NCBI GenBank assembly: GCA_021604665.1
Contig: BQJK01000001.1
Location: 558,001-622,000 of the forward strand
Reading direction: 5' to 3'
Source: Rhodomicrobium sp.
GTDB lineage: Bacteria > Pseudomonadota > Alphaproteobacteria > Rhizobiales > HXMU1428-3
Length of the DNA: 64,000 bases
The notes under the pieces were generated by a model. That model was given only the letters and a program-made list of their open reading frames with translations. It was not told where the DNA came from and ran no database searches. Shown here in pieces: positions 18,383 through 29,908 of this stretch; positions within the stretch are counted from its first letter, which is position 1; the number at the start of each line of letters is the position of its first letter. A program made the translations under genes and the position numbers.

Positions 18383-19393
18383 TTAATTCGTAATCTCAAT
18401 CAGTTTAAGCAGTGCATCTTTGGCATGGCCTTCATCAATGGCCTTGGCCGCAAGCTCAACTCCAGCCTTCAGGTCACTAACCTTACCACTAACCAATATG
18501 GAGGCCCCAGCATTTAGCAGCACTATATCACGAAAGGCACCGCGCTCCCCATCAAGCACGGTGCGGATCGCAGCAGCATTCTGTGCCGCTTCCCCGCCCT
18601 TTAGCATCTCAGTAGTGGCAACTTGTAGCCCAACATCGCCAGGCTCAACTGTAAAAGTCGTTATCTCGCCATTCTCAAGTGCCGCGACATGGGTAACGCC
18701 AGTGGTTGTTAACTCATCCAGCCCATCTTCACCATGCACAACCCATAAACGTTCAGAGCCAAGGTTGCGCAAAACTTCAGCCAGGGGAACAAGCCAGGCT
18801 TTATCAAAAACCCCAATCACCTGCCGTTTGGTTCCGGCCGGGTTTGCAAGCGGGCCTAAGAGATTAAAAATTGTGCGCACACCAAGGGCCACACGCGCTG
18901 GGCCAACATGTTTCATGGCAGAGTGATGCGCTGGTGCAAACATAAACCCTATGCCCGCCTCATCAATGCAGCGGGTCACCAGCTCTGGTGGCACATCGAG
19001 GTTTACCCCAAGCGCTTGCAACACATCAGCTGAGCCGGATTTGGAAGAGATTGACTTATTACCGTGCTTGGCAACCGGCACGCCAGCACCCGCCACCACA
19101 AAAGCGGCGCAGGTTGAAATGTTATATGTGCCAGAAGAATCGCCGCCAGTGCCGCATGTATCAACAGAGCCTTCAGGCGCTTTAACACCTGTGGCCTTGC
19201 CCCGCATCACTTCTGCCGCGCCGGTGATCTCATCAACCGTTTCGCCCCGCATGCGCAGCGCCATGAGAAAGCCGCCAATTTGCGCGCCATCAGCCTCACC
19301 AGACATCAGCAATTCAAACGCCTCAGCCGCTTCAGACCGGCTTAGCGTTTCGCCTTCAGCTACAATCTTGATATAGTCCTGAATGCTTGCCAT
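18383..19393 (-). CDS. trpD: Anthranilate phosphoribosyltransferase TrpD
   Basis: TrpD joins anthranilate to phosphoribosyl pyrophosphate, the second step from chorismate to tryptophan. The 336 residues contain the family motifs [17 protein letters not shown] (near 80), [15 protein letters not shown] (near 107) and the [13 protein letters not shown] segment (near 173). ATG 19393 is preceded by GGGGATAG. It lies between trpG and the trpC-moaC fusion in pathway order, with gaps of 129 and about 100 bases. Confidence 0.97.
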   Translation of the reverse strand: MASIQDYIKIVAEGETLSRSEAAEAFELLMSGEADGAQIGGFLMALRMRGETVDEITGAAEVMRGKATGVKAPEGSVDTCGTGGDSSGTYNISTCAAFVVAGAGVPVAKHGNKSISSKSGSADVLQALGVNLDVPPELVTRCIDEAGIGFMFAPAHHSAMKHVGPARVALGVRTIFNLLGPLANPAGTKRQVIGVFDKAWLVPLAEVLRNLGSERLWVVHGEDGLDELTTTGVTHVAALENGEITTFTVEPGDVGLQVATTEMLKGGEAAQNAAAIRTVLDGERGAFRDIVLLNAGASILVSGKVSDLKAGVELAAKAIDEGHAKDALLKLIEITN

Positions 19394-19522
19394 CTATCCC
19401 CGCATCGTCGTTTTATAAAATTTATTATTCACTATTCGTATATGAACATATATCCAGAAGAGTGATAATCACACACCTAAGCAGGCTTCATTTTGCTTAA
19501 GCTGGTTTTTAGTGTGAAAGAA

Positions 19523-20134
19523 TTATGCTGTTGCGGCCTCAGATTTAGAGGCAGGTTTTAACGGCACCCCCGCAAGTTTGAGAAAATTCCCCAATATTTT
19601 ATGGCCGCAATCAGAGGCAATGCTCTCCGGATGAAACTGAACCCCGTGGATCTCATACTCTTTATGTGTAAGCCCCATAATCAGCCCATCTTCACTTCGT
19701 GCTGTCACCTCGAGGCAGTCAGGTAGCCCATCCTCTTCAACGATTAGGGAGTGATAGCGCGTCGCGGTGAAAGGGGAGGGCAGGTCTTTAAAAATCCCGG
19801 TACCCTGATGAGAAATTTGAGAGGTTTTGCCATGCATAAGCTTCGGCGCATTGGTCACAACGCCGCCAAATACCTGGCCAATTGTCTGATGACCAAGGCA
19901 AACCCCAAATAGCGGAATTTTACCAGCCGCTTTTTCAACCAGGTCAAGGCAAATACCAGCTTCAGTTGGTGAGCACGGCCCCGGTGAAAGCACAATAGCC
20001 TGGGGCTTAGCCTCAATCACAGCTTCGGCGGTAATTTTATCATTACGGATGACATCACAGGTAACCCCAAGTTCCCCAAAATAGTGAACAAGGTTATAGG
20101 TGAAACTGTCATAATTATCGATCAAGGTAATCAT
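19523..20134 (-). CDS. trpG: Anthranilate synthase component II (glutamine amidotransferase) TrpG
   Basis: TrpG supplies ammonia from glutamine to TrpE for anthranilate formation. The 203 residues form a class I glutamine amidotransferase with the triad C79 (FGVCLGHQ), H168 and E170 (VQFHPES). The ATG at 20134 is used; the TTG one codon upstream is ignored. Its first 20 bases overlap the end of the sixA-like gene, which indicates cotranscription and probably coupled translation. Confidence 0.97.
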   Translation of the reverse strand: MITLIDNYDSFTYNLVHYFGELGVTCDVIRNDKITAEAVIEAKPQAIVLSPGPCSPTEAGICLDLVEKAAGKIPLFGVCLGHQTIGQVFGGVVTNAPKLMHGKTSQISHQGTGIFKDLPSPFTATRYHSLIVEEDGLPDCLEVTARSEDGLIMGLTHKEYEIHGVQFHPESIASDCGHKILGNFLKLAGVPLKPASKSEAATA

Positions 20135-20666
20135 CAAGCGAGTATTCCTGAGAAGAGAGACGCTTCGGTGTCATATAACGATATAGTTTTCCGCCCGAAG
20201 GGGCAACATCAGACCATGCCGCAGCGTTAAAAGTCACGTGAGCAAAGGCAGAGGTTGGAAATTTGCTATAAAAAGAGCCATCGGTAACGGCTTCATCCGC
20301 GCTTATCAGTGATTTTAAAAGGATGTGCAAGCCCGGATTATGTCCAATAAGCAGCAAGGTCTTAACATCAGCCTCAGAGGTCCGAATAATCTGTAACAAC
20401 TCCGCAGAGCTCGCAAGATAAAGCCGTTGTAATTTCCGGCTGGCCCCAACCTCAACACCCGCATGTTTCAGTAGTTTAAAAGTCGATCGTGTTCGCTGCG
20501 CGCTGGAAATAAGCGCTAAATCAGCGCCATAACCATTATGCTTCATCCATCTGGCCATTTGTGGAACAGCCTTACGTCCGCGCTTATTCAAGGGGCGATG
20601 AAAATCATCCAGGCTGGTATCGCTCCAGCTGGATTTGGCATGCCGCATAAGCAATAGGTTGAGCAT
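20115..20666 (-). CDS. SixA-like histidine phosphatase (phosphoglycerate mutase superfamily)
   Basis: The 183 residues start with [10 protein letters not shown], the RHG-type phosphatase motif (R8, H9), and carry the second catalytic His in LLIGHNPG (H109). This places it with SixA-type phosphohistidine phosphatases, which in E. coli act on the phosphorelay protein ArcB or the nitrogen PTS. The substrate here is unknown. It lies between trpE and trpG and overlaps trpG by 20 bases, an unusual place for this family. It may simply be a passenger in the operon; a role in tryptophan synthesis is not suggested by the sequence. Confidence 0.8.
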   Translation of the reverse strand: MLNLLLMRHAKSSWSDTSLDDFHRPLNKRGRKAVPQMARWMKHNGYGADLALISSAQRTRSTFKLLKHAGVEVGASRKLQRLYLASSAELLQIIRTSEADVKTLLLIGHNPGLHILLKSLISADEAVTDGSFYSKFPTSAFAHVTFNAAAWSDVAPSGGKLYRYMTPKRLSSQEYSLDDYLDR

Positions 20667-20801
20667 TTGAGACCTTAACCTGATGAAGATTGCTGAATTT
20701 TAGAGTATAGCACTTTTATGGGGCCATTACTGTTATTGCAAAATGAGCTACAGATCACATGCCCTGTAAATATAATAAGTAAGGAGCGCTAAAGTGATGG
20801 C

Positions 20802-22376
20802 CTACAGATTGCTCTTCTGCGCCCCAAACCGGACAGCAACTTCCCGCGCTCTAAACAGCGCCCGCGCTTTGTTCACACATTCCTGAAATTCGCTTAAAGG
20901 GTTGCTGTCTGCCACAATGCCAGCGCCCGCCTGCACATGCATGACCCCATCTTTAACAATAGCAGTGCGCAACACTATACAGCTATCCATGTCACCATCC
21001 GCTGAGAAATACCCGACACAGCCCGCATAAATACCGCGTTTGTCTATCTCAAGCTCATCTATAATTTCCATCGCCCGAACCTTCGGTGCACCAGAAACAG
21101 TACCAGCCGGAAACCCAGCCATAAGCGCATCAATCTCATCTGCTGGCGGGGCCAGCTCACCCTCAACATTGGAGACGATATGCATTACATGACTATAATA
21201 TTCGAGGAAAAACTGATCAGTCACGGTAACTGTGCCAAGCTTAGCAACCCGGCCCACATCATTACGGCCAAGGTCCAACAGCATTAAATGCTCAGCACAT
21301 TCCTTTTGATCAGAGAGCAGCTCTTTAGAAAGCGCGGCGTCTTCCTCTGCAGTCGCGCCGCGCGGCCTGGTGCCAGCGATTGGCCGAATAGTCACCTTGC
21401 CCTCACGCGCCCTCACCAGAATTTCAGGGCTGGAACCGGTCACAGAAAAATCACCAAAATTTAAATAGAATAAAAACGGAGACGGGTTCGTCCGTCGCAA
21501 TGCCCGGTAAAGCGCAAAGGGCGGTAGACTAAAGGGCGCTGAAAATCTCTGGCTCAACACCACCTGAAAAATATCACCAGCTTTAATATACTCCTGCGCC
21601 TTCAGCACCATATCCTGATATTGTTCAGGTGTGGTGTTAGACTGAGGGTCCTCAAAAGCGTCATCATCAGTCTCTTGATAAGATTGATGCGGCACAGGGG
21701 CATTCAGGTCAACAATGGCAGCCTTAAGATTCCTAACAGCCAGGTTATAAGCCTCACTGGCAGAAACAGTCTCATCATGGTCCACCCGGTGCACCATAAC
21801 CATTTCATCTTTCACCGCATCAAAGATCACCATAATCGTCGGCCGGATGAATATTCCATCAGGCACATTTAGAGCATCAGGGTTCACATCTGGCAGGTCT
21901 TCCATCAACCTGACAGTGTCATAGCCAAGATAGCCAAACACACCAGCCGCCATCGGTGGTAGCTCTTCAGGTAAATCTATTTTAGAGCGCTCTAACAGCT
22001 CGCGCAAAGCGGTAAGCGTTGGGGCATCAAGCTTGCGGAATGTGTCTTTGCCCTCAAGCACATGTTCGTTAATCTCAGCTTGAGCGTCAAAGTTACGAAA
22101 GATCAGGTCTGGCTTCAGCCCAATAACAGAATAGCGCCCCCGCACAGAGCCACCCTCAACGCTCTCGAAGAGAAAGCTATTGATACCGCCGCCTTCAGAT
22201 AATTTGAGATAAGCAGAAACAGGCGTTTCTAAATCAGCAACCAGCCGCGTCCACACAAGCTGAGACTGGCCCGCATCATAACCCTTGGCAAAATCAGGCA
22301 AGGGCGGGGCGAAGTTGTCATCCATCTCTCCGCTTATTCCCGAAGAGATTGCACTACTTTTCACCGCCTCAGACAT
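20802..22376 (-). CDS. trpE: Anthranilate synthase component I TrpE
   Basis: TrpE makes anthranilate from chorismate using ammonia from TrpG. The 524 residues have the N-terminal regulatory part with SFLFESVEGG, equivalent to the tryptophan feedback-site LLES element, and the C-terminal chorismate-binding domain with IAGTRPRG, CAEHLMLLDLGRND and SGAPKVRAMEIIDELE. ATG 22376 is used. The 131-base gap after ppiD holds two hairpins that could be a terminator for ppiD or a control region for trp. TrpE and TrpG are separate, unlike the fused TrpEG of many Rhizobiaceae. Confidence 0.96.
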   Translation of the reverse strand: MSEAVKSSAISSGISGEMDDNFAPPLPDFAKGYDAGQSQLVWTRLVADLETPVSAYLKLSEGGGINSFLFESVEGGSVRGRYSVIGLKPDLIFRNFDAQAEINEHVLEGKDTFRKLDAPTLTALRELLERSKIDLPEELPPMAAGVFGYLGYDTVRLMEDLPDVNPDALNVPDGIFIRPTIMVIFDAVKDEMVMVHRVDHDETVSASEAYNLAVRNLKAAIVDLNAPVPHQSYQETDDDAFEDPQSNTTPEQYQDMVLKAQEYIKAGDIFQVVLSQRFSAPFSLPPFALYRALRRTNPSPFLFYLNFGDFSVTGSSPEILVRAREGKVTIRPIAGTRPRGATAEEDAALSKELLSDQKECAEHLMLLDLGRNDVGRVAKLGTVTVTDQFFLEYYSHVMHIVSNVEGELAPPADEIDALMAGFPAGTVSGAPKVRAMEIIDELEIDKRGIYAGCVGYFSADGDMDSCIVLRTAIVKDGVMHVQAGAGIVADSNPLSEFQECVNKARALFRAREVAVRFGAQKSNL

Positions 22377-22402
22377 AAATAAATCCCAAAATGAAGTGGC
22401 TT

Positions 22403-22498
22403 AACTCATCGTCTCGCTGAGTTAGGGAAAGTGTAAAAGAGAACCAGAATGCCCACCTCCCTTTGCCTAAATTGGCAAAAGAATAGGAGGGGGCATTC
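22403..22498 (-). promoter_or_regulatory. Structured leader between ppiD and trpE
   Basis: Two inverted repeats fill the gap. A long one at 22447-22498 pairs GAATGCCC with GGGCATTC, CCTCC with GGAGG and CTTTGCC with GGCAAA(A)G, interrupted by one bulged base and a small internal loop. A short one at 22403-22408/22418-22423 pairs AACTCA with TGAGTT. Read on the minus strand, the long stem comes first, right after the ppiD stop. It may be the ppiD terminator or part of a trpE attenuation system. No leader peptide with tandem Trp codons is seen. Confidence 0.5.
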
Positions 22499-22507
22499 CT
22501 TAATGTA

Positions 22508-24403
22508 TTAAAGCGTGGTTTTCAGCTGTTCAAACACCTGGTTATTTTCTTGAACGCCAAATTGTTTTTTAGCCCCTTCAAGATACTGCGTAACAAGGTC
22601 ATTTGTCATTTCTGATTGCAGCTCATTCACAAGCTTGGTTTTGTAAGCATCATAAGCCGGGCCTTCTTTTTTCGCAGGCTCGTGGCTTGTGACTTTAGCA
22701 ATAATCCAGCGTTTATTATCAACCGCAAGGCCGGTAACAGCTTCGCCAGCTTTAACGCCAAACAAACGGTTGGCAAACACCACCGGAATGTCATCAACAG
22801 TTGCCCCCCGGCCAAAGGCGTCGGGTTTTTTAATTTCAGCTTTTACAGTTTTTGCGACATCAGCAAACGCTTTGCCATCATTGATTTCTTTGGCAAATTT
22901 ATTAGCCAATGCAATAGCCAGTTCTTTATCTTTATCTGCAAGCCAGGCTTTGCGTACATCATCGATAACGTCTTTAAAGGCCTTCTGGTGGCTTGGCACG
23001 ACTTCAAACACATCAAACCAGACATAGCCCCCATCCTTATGGCGCACAGGCAGTGTGTCATCACCGACCGAAGCATCAAAAATAGATGTTAGCAAACGTT
23101 GTGTGTTTGGCAGTGTTTCAATTTTCTTGCCGTCTTTGCCATTCCCTTTTGCATCAATCGCATCAATGGTCATCGCAGTGCCAGACATCTCTTTAGCAAC
23201 GGCATCAACCTTCATACCGCTGGCCCTGAGGTCTTCAATCTTGTCATAGAAATTTTTGAGAACTTTACGGGCTTCCCGTTCTTTCAAAATTTTCTCAAGC
23301 TCCGGGCGCACCTGCTCAAGTGTTTTTTCTTCGGCAGCCTGGGCTTTTATCAGCTGCGCAATCGTAATCGCAAACCGGCCTTCAATTGGCGCCGTATACT
23401 CTTTCTCCTTAATAGAGAAAATGGCTTTAGCTAGTTTAGGGTCAGCCATTTGAGCTTCAGTAACCGGGCCAATTTTTTCAGCTTTGCCGTCTTTACCAAA
23501 TTTTTTGGCGACATCTTCAAACTTGTCACCTTTTTTAAGGGCATCATGGGCCTGAATGGCTTTTTCCATTGTTTCAAAAACAATTTGCGAATATTGCCGC
23601 AGCGCTGGTGTTTTATATTGTGATAGCCGGGCTTTATAAATGGTATTCAAATCATCTTCAGTAACTGAAACACCTTTAATCAGCTCATCAAGGGAAAGTG
23701 TGTAAAGACCAACCTTGCGATATTCAGGCGCAACATAAGCGGTTTTGTTCTTCTCGTAATACGTCTCTAATTGCGATTCCAGCGGCGCATCTGCTTTTTC
23801 AATGGCCTCAGCTGGTACGATGAAATATTCAACATCCACCTTGTCTTCACGGTAATGATAAAGCCCTTCAACCAACACGTCAGGAATAGATTTTTCCTGA
23901 GTGAAGACGCTGGTAATCTGCGTTCTAAGGGAAGCGGTGCGCTGCTCATTAAAATAAGCCTGCTCAGAAATCCGTTGCGATCTCAAAATCTGGCGCAACA
24001 ATTCCTTGTTGAATTGACCGGTATTATCCTTCAACTGAGGATCATTTTTAATAGCTTCGCCAATTTGCTTATCGGAGACACCAAGGTTCAGCGTATCCAC
24101 ATGGTGGTCAACAGCCGCCTGGTTGATCAAGCGGTATTTGACCTGTGAAGGAATATCAAACGCCCTGATCTGTTGGCGAGTGAGCTTGGCTTTCAAGCGC
24201 TCGTTCCATTCCTGCACCACAACGGGAAACAGCTTCTGATAATCATCACGGGTAATTTCAACATCACCCACCTCAGCAAGTGGTGGATTGGAGGAGCCAA
24301 CAATAAGGCCCTCAACACCCCACACCGCGAAGCTTAAAATCAAAATACCGATGAAAATTTTGGCAACCCAGCTGGCTGCGCCTTTGCGTAAAGAACTAAG
24401 CAT
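22508..24403 (-). CDS. ppiD: Periplasmic folding chaperone PpiD (SurA N-terminal and rotamase domains)
   Basis: PpiD is an inner-membrane-anchored periplasmic chaperone that helps newly secreted outer-membrane proteins. The 631 residues start with a short cytoplasmic part, one membrane helix (about residues 13-33, IFIGILILSFAVWGVEG) and then a SurA-type N-terminal domain. A parvulin-like rotamase region lies near residues 245-350 and a long Lys-rich C-terminal region follows. The order matches the family, and in Alphaproteobacteria it is often just upstream of trpE, as here. ATG 24403 begins the typical MLSSLRKGA. Confidence 0.88.
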   Translation of the reverse strand: MLSSLRKGAASWVAKIFIGILILSFAVWGVEGLIVGSSNPPLAEVGDVEITRDDYQKLFPVVVQEWNERLKAKLTRQQIRAFDIPSQVKYRLINQAAVDHHVDTLNLGVSDKQIGEAIKNDPQLKDNTGQFNKELLRQILRSQRISEQAYFNEQRTASLRTQITSVFTQEKSIPDVLVEGLYHYREDKVDVEYFIVPAEAIEKADAPLESQLETYYEKNKTAYVAPEYRKVGLYTLSLDELIKGVSVTEDDLNTIYKARLSQYKTPALRQYSQIVFETMEKAIQAHDALKKGDKFEDVAKKFGKDGKAEKIGPVTEAQMADPKLAKAIFSIKEKEYTAPIEGRFAITIAQLIKAQAAEEKTLEQVRPELEKILKEREARKVLKNFYDKIEDLRASGMKVDAVAKEMSGTAMTIDAIDAKGNGKDGKKIETLPNTQRLLTSIFDASVGDDTLPVRHKDGGYVWFDVFEVVPSHQKAFKDVIDDVRKAWLADKDKELAIALANKFAKEINDGKAFADVAKTVKAEIKKPDAFGRGATVDDIPVVFANRLFGVKAGEAVTGLAVDNKRWIIAKVTSHEPAKKEGPAYDAYKTKLVNELQSEMTNDLVTQYLEGAKKQFGVQENNQVFEQLKTTL

Positions 24404-24752
24404 TATTTCCCTGTCTTTAAGGGGGCGGTTAAAAGTGCCCCTCTTTTATCATTCGGACCCGTGGTTCTATTCGCCGCATTGATAAGTAGTCAATTATAAG
24501 CGATTTCTATAGAGAATTTAGTCAATATAGTGTCGACATGTCACCATGCCAACGGTGAAATGTCACTATGGTTGCCAACAACATCGGACAATATACAAAA
24601 AGCCGCCCTTATCTTTGTCGGGCAGACACCCCTGAAGCTGGCAGCTTCTTGTATATTGGCCTAGCTTTAGGCTTGTATGAGTGCATTTTATGCTTGGCAA
24701 GCCATTTTTATATAAAAAAATCAAAATAGGTAAGAGTAAAAGAGGGAAGAGA

Positions 24753-25508
24753 ATGATTAAACCTTTAGTCGCTGGAAACTGGAAGATGAACGGCACCTCC
24801 CAGTCTGTACAAGAAATTAAAGCCCTGGATGAAAAAGCCCGTGCGGCAAATGCCGCCGAAAAATGCGATATTCTTATCTGCCCTCCCTCCACCCTATTGG
24901 TCGCATTTTCCCACATTCTGAAAGACAGCCCCATAAAACTTGGCGGCCAGGATTGCCACGCCAATGCAACAGGCGCTCACACCGGTGATATTTCAGCTGA
25001 GATGTTGGCCGATAGCGGCGCAGACTATGTCATTGTCGGCCATTCTGAGCGCCGGATGGACCATAAAGAGCGCGATTGCGATGTAAAAGCCAAGGCGGAA
25101 GCCGGCTGGCGCGCAGGCCTAAAGGTCATTTTATGTGTTGGTGAACTCATCGGTGAGCGCAGCGCAGACCTGACCTTAAAAGTCATCGAACGCCAGTTGA
25201 AAAACTCACTCCCAGAAGGGGCAACAGCAGATAATCTCATAATCGCTTATGAGCCTGTATGGGCCATCGGCACTGGGTTAACTCCCACTGTAAGTGATGT
25301 TGCAGAGGTTCATGATTTTATGCGCAAAACGCTGATTGATTTATTAGGTGACCAAATAGGCGGCAACATGAAGCTGCTCTATGGCGGCTCCGTTAAGCCC
25401 GGCAATGCCAAAGAATTGATGGCCGCAAGCAATGTAAATGGCGCACTTGTCGGTGGCGCCAGCCTGAAAGCTGATGATTTCGCCGGAATTATCGCGGCTT
25501 ATGAATAG
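24753..25508 (+). CDS. tpiA: Triosephosphate isomerase
   Basis: TpiA interconverts dihydroxyacetone phosphate and glyceraldehyde 3-phosphate in glycolysis and gluconeogenesis. The 251 residues contain all catalytic positions: K11 in AGNWKMNG, H97 in VGHSERR and E167 in [11 protein letters not shown], and the phosphate-binding GGSV. The start at 24753 follows AGAGGGAAGAGA and gives the standard opening; an upstream in-frame start at 24681 adds 24 unrelated residues. The gene diverges from ppiD and is followed by a large hairpin. Confidence 0.97.
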   Translation: MIKPLVAGNWKMNGTSQSVQEIKALDEKARAANAAEKCDILICPPSTLLVAFSHILKDSPIKLGGQDCHANATGAHTGDISAEMLADSGADYVIVGHSERRMDHKERDCDVKAKAEAGWRAGLKVILCVGELIGERSADLTLKVIERQLKNSLPEGATADNLIIAYEPVWAIGTGLTPTVSDVAEVHDFMRKTLIDLLGDQIGGNMKLLYGGSVKPGNAKELMAASNVNGALVGGASLKADDFAGIIAAYE

Positions 25509-25557
25509 CACTCACTAACTTTCATTGACTGGCTATAAAACCAGCAAACATCTCTCG

Positions 25558-25600
25558 CCGCAGTGCCTGATATGGCAGAAAACATCAGCCAGCACTGCGG
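25558..25600 (+). terminator. Large hairpin downstream of tpiA
   Basis: CCGCAGTGC at 25558-25566 pairs with GCACTGCGG at 25592-25600, and inside it CTGAT pairs with ATCAG with a 3-base bulge, giving a stem of about 14 bp. There is no T run, so it may stabilise the tpiA message end or act as a factor-dependent stop. Confidence 0.45.
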
Positions 25601-25809
25601 CCAGCTAAAAAACCAGATTCCTCAGAGAGCCCCTCAGAGTATCTGTGCGCCTCTCAGAGGTATGTGATGATAAGCGTGATTATTGCAGCAGAAGCTAAAG
25701 GGGCAGGTTTTCCAGTGCTAAACGTTATTTTTTGAAAGCTATCACTGGCACAAATTAACCAGCATGCTATTTATGCCTATCGTTTTGATGATAACGGGGT
25801 CTCTGATTT
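25601..25809. other. Intergenic stretch with a CTCAGAG cluster
   Basis: Three CTCAGAG copies occur at 25621, 25633 and 25653, the last within the palindrome CCTCTCAGAGG (25650-25660). The rest of the gap to 25809 shows nothing recognisable apart from being the likely promoter for the next small gene. Confidence 0.4.
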
Positions 25810-26247
25810 ATGTTCGCCTTCTGCCTGCCCACCAGCTTAGTTGTAAAATCCAGTAGTCATTTATCTCAGCTAATCCTAGCGCTGGGCCTGGCTTGCCTCA
25901 TGTTGCTAGCAAGCCCTCATCAGCCCTTAAAAGCCGCTTCCCTAAAAAAAGAAGACTGCGCCGCCCTGCAATCGCTCTATAAAAACCTTCGCCTCACCGA
26001 TGAAGTCAAAGCAATGACCAAAGGCTTCGAATGGGTAAAGGAAAACATCAAGGGTGATAAACTGATCACCATCAAAAATTTCTTAGAGACAGAAGAACAA
26101 CTTAAATTCCGTTGCCCCTCTGTTCGGTGGATCAATACATTTCCGGTGATGGCATCAGGCAATAAAGGCAAGAAACAACAATATATCCCCCCACTACCTC
26201 GCCGCAAAATGCCAGGTGATGAGAAAAAGGCAGATAAAGCCAGTTAA
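25810..26247 (+). CDS. Small putative exported protein of unknown function
   Basis: The 145-residue frame has a hydrophobic segment (about residues 20-36, LILALGLACLMLLAS) ahead of a plausible cleavage site near KAA, so it is probably exported. The mature part is short, charged and mostly helical in look, with two Cys (in EDCAALQ and FRCPS) that could form a disulfide in the periplasm, and it ends in a Lys/Pro-rich tail. I do not recognise a named family, though similar small proteins beside secG in Rhizobiales seem likely. No good ribosome site identifies the start, so the N-terminus is uncertain. Confidence 0.65.
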   Translation: MFAFCLPTSLVVKSSSHLSQLILALGLACLMLLASPHQPLKAASLKKEDCAALQSLYKNLRLTDEVKAMTKGFEWVKENIKGDKLITIKNFLETEEQLKFRCPSVRWINTFPVMASGNKGKKQQYIPPLPRRKMPGDEKKADKAS

Positions 26248-26634
26248 GTCTAAAAAACGCTATGGCAGTCAACAAAACCTGAAATTTTAGTGATAAAATA
26301 CATTTCTGGCCATAAAGCCAGGTGAGCTAAGGCAGTCAGAGCCGGTTTTTCCTTGATTGGGCCCTGATGTTTGAGTATTCATTGCCCAACAAATTATAGA
26401 AATTCAAAGCAAAACCCGATTTCTCATAATGCTAAGTGTCTTTGTTAAGTGGTTCACCCACATGAAGCTACTTTGATACGTATGAGAGCAGAGCTTTGCA
26501 TATAGAGAAAATTTGGCAATCGACGCCCCTGGAAGCTTGGATCAGGCAAACCTGACATCCGCTAAAAGGGCTATGGCCAATTTATAATAGCTGAAGTAGC
26601 TGCTTGTGCTACGAGATGCTGAAAAGGACAAAAA
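26248..26634. other. Intergenic region upstream of secG
   Basis: No gene of useful length and no tRNA cloverleaf were found. The region is AT-rich with several short dyads (for example GCCAGG near 26320). The secG promoter should lie here, but no clear box pair stands out. Confidence 0.4.
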
Positions 26635-27000
26635 ATGGCAACCATTCTATTGGTCATCCATGTGATGATTGCTCTGGCACTCATCATCACAGTATTATTG
26701 CAGCGCTCAGAAGGCGGTGGCCTTGGTATCGGCGGCGGCGGCGGTATGATGTCAGGCCGTGGCAGCGCCAACCTTATGAGCCGCACAACAGCCATTCTGG
26801 CAGCAGCCTTTTTTGTCACCAGCATCACCCTCACGATCATCGCCCGCACATCTGGCACCAACGAATCTAAGATTGATGCCATCCAGGTTGATGCCCCCAA
26901 AGATGCCGGCTCTGTACTAGATGGTTTGCCACCAGCAAAAACACCGGCTTCAACCCCTGAAAAAGCACCCGAAGGTCCGGTTGTACCAAAACCTGAATAA
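26635..27000 (+). CDS. secG: Preprotein translocase subunit SecG
   Basis: SecG is a small membrane partner of SecYE that improves protein export. The 121 residues have two membrane helices (about 2-22 and 52-72) separated by the hallmark QRSEGGGLGIGGGGGMMSGRG loop region, and the tail is Pro/Lys-rich as in other Alphaproteobacteria. The start follows AAAGGACAAAAA. It precedes pyrG, the usual order in this class. Confidence 0.93.
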   Translation: MATILLVIHVMIALALIITVLLQRSEGGGLGIGGGGGMMSGRGSANLMSRTTAILAAAFFVTSITLTIIARTSGTNESKIDAIQVDAPKDAGSVLDGLPPAKTPASTPEKAPEGPVVPKPE

Positions 27001-27064
27001 TCAATAGCCAGCTATTGCTCATTTGGGCAGCAAGATTACCGTATTTGGCGCAAACACTGTGACA

Positions 27065-27088
27065 GAAAGGGCATATAATTGCCCTTTC
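27065..27088 (+). terminator. Perfect hairpin between secG and pyrG
   Basis: GAAAGGGCA (27065-27073) and TGCCCTTTC (27080-27088) form a 9-bp perfect stem with a TATAAT loop. It fits an attenuating or terminating structure after secG. The T run is weak, and the TATAAT loop might instead be a -10 box, although no -35 lies at the right distance. Confidence 0.5.
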
Positions 27089-27150
27089 ACCAGTTTTCTG
27101 TGTTTCACAGAAGAATTTAATTCGAATCAACCACTAAACATGCAATCTAA

Positions 27151-28785
<1,635 letters not shown>

Positions 28786-28971
28786 TCATAACAAGTAGAA
28801 CCACCAGACTATCTCTGGCTTAACTATCACTACATTATATATGAACATGATATATAGGCATGGCTCTTCTTCGCGGATCTATTTCCATCTGGCCATTAGG
28901 CAGTTCAACAGCTAATGTCAGCCAAACAAAATCAAACACAGCCCACACATTATCATGAGCGGAATATAGGT

Positions 28972-29808
28972 ATGAAACCCAATAGCGAGATTGAAATCGG
29001 CGCCCATAAAATCAGCGCCTCACGACCCTTCATGCTGTTCGCCGGGCCCTGCCAGCTAGAGAGCCGTGACCATGGGTTTATGATGGCCGGCGCCTTGAAA
29101 GAGATTTGCGAAAAGCTGGCTATTCCCTTTGTGTTCAAAGCCTCATTTGACAAAGCCAACCGCACCAGTGCCAGCGGCAAACGCGGCCTCGGTATAGAGA
29201 AAAGCCTTGCTATCTTTCAGGATATTAAAACCGAACTCAACCTGCCAATCCTCACCGACATTCATGAAGCTGGTCAATGCAAAGAGGTCGCCTCTGTGGT
29301 GGACGTGCTGCAAATTCCGGCATTTCTCTGCCGCCAAACAGACCTGTTGATTGCAGCTGGGGAAACAGGGGCCGTTATAAAGATCAAAAAAGGACAGTTC
29401 CTCGCTCCCTGGGATATGGCCAATGTGGTAGATAAAGTTCTGAGCACAGGCAATCAAAACCTCATCCTGACCGAGCGCGGCGCAAGCTTTGGCTATAACA
29501 CTCTGGTCACTGATTTCAGGGGCCTGCCAATTATGAGCCAAACGGGCTGCCCTGTGGTGTTTGATGCAACCCATTCCGTGCAGCAACCAGGCGGGCAGGG
29601 CAGCTCCAGCGGCGGGCAGAGAGAATTCGTCGCCCCGCTAGCAAGAGCCGCACTGGCGGTTGGTGTGGCCGGTTTATTCATCGAATCTCATGATGACCCA
29701 GACAACGCCCCCTCTGATGGACCAAATATGATCCCACTAGATGAGATGGCCGCGCTGTTGAAAAATCTCAAATTGATTGATGATACCGTAAAAGGCCAAA
29801 TCCTTTAG
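28972..29808 (+). CDS. kdsA: 3-deoxy-D-manno-octulosonate 8-phosphate synthase KdsA
   Basis: KdsA condenses phosphoenolpyruvate with arabinose 5-phosphate to Kdo-8-P, the precursor of the inner-core sugar joined to lipid A. The 278 residues contain [24 protein letters not shown], the PILTDIHE segment and QFLAPWDM, all KdsA/DAHP-synthase family signatures. The Asn in KANRTS is typical; the PCQ Cys hints at the metal-dependent class. The start at 28972 gives the usual length; an in-frame ATG at 28915 would add 19 unlike residues. In many relatives the next gene is eno; here the two are separated by about 9 kb. Confidence 0.95.
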   Translation: MKPNSEIEIGAHKISASRPFMLFAGPCQLESRDHGFMMAGALKEICEKLAIPFVFKASFDKANRTSASGKRGLGIEKSLAIFQDIKTELNLPILTDIHEAGQCKEVASVVDVLQIPAFLCRQTDLLIAAGETGAVIKIKKGQFLAPWDMANVVDKVLSTGNQNLILTERGASFGYNTLVTDFRGLPIMSQTGCPVVFDATHSVQQPGGQGSSSGGQREFVAPLARAALAVGVAGLFIESHDDPDNAPSDGPNMIPLDEMAALLKNLKLIDDTVKGQIL

Positions 29809-29908
29809 CAACTGGAAAGTCTCTCACAGCACGTCTCGGTCTGGACCTTTGGTCTCTAAACGCGCTATTTCCTTGCTGTTCTCCCTAACTGCACAGTTTA
29901 ATAAGAGA

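Noticed and set aside
22377-22507. trpL leader peptide
   Set aside because: The gap contains isolated TGG codons but no ATG followed by tandem Trp codons in frame.
26248-26634. tRNA gene near secG as in enteric bacteria
   Set aside because: No acceptor stem closing with a T-psi-C arm GTTCxAxTC pattern was found here or elsewhere in the window.
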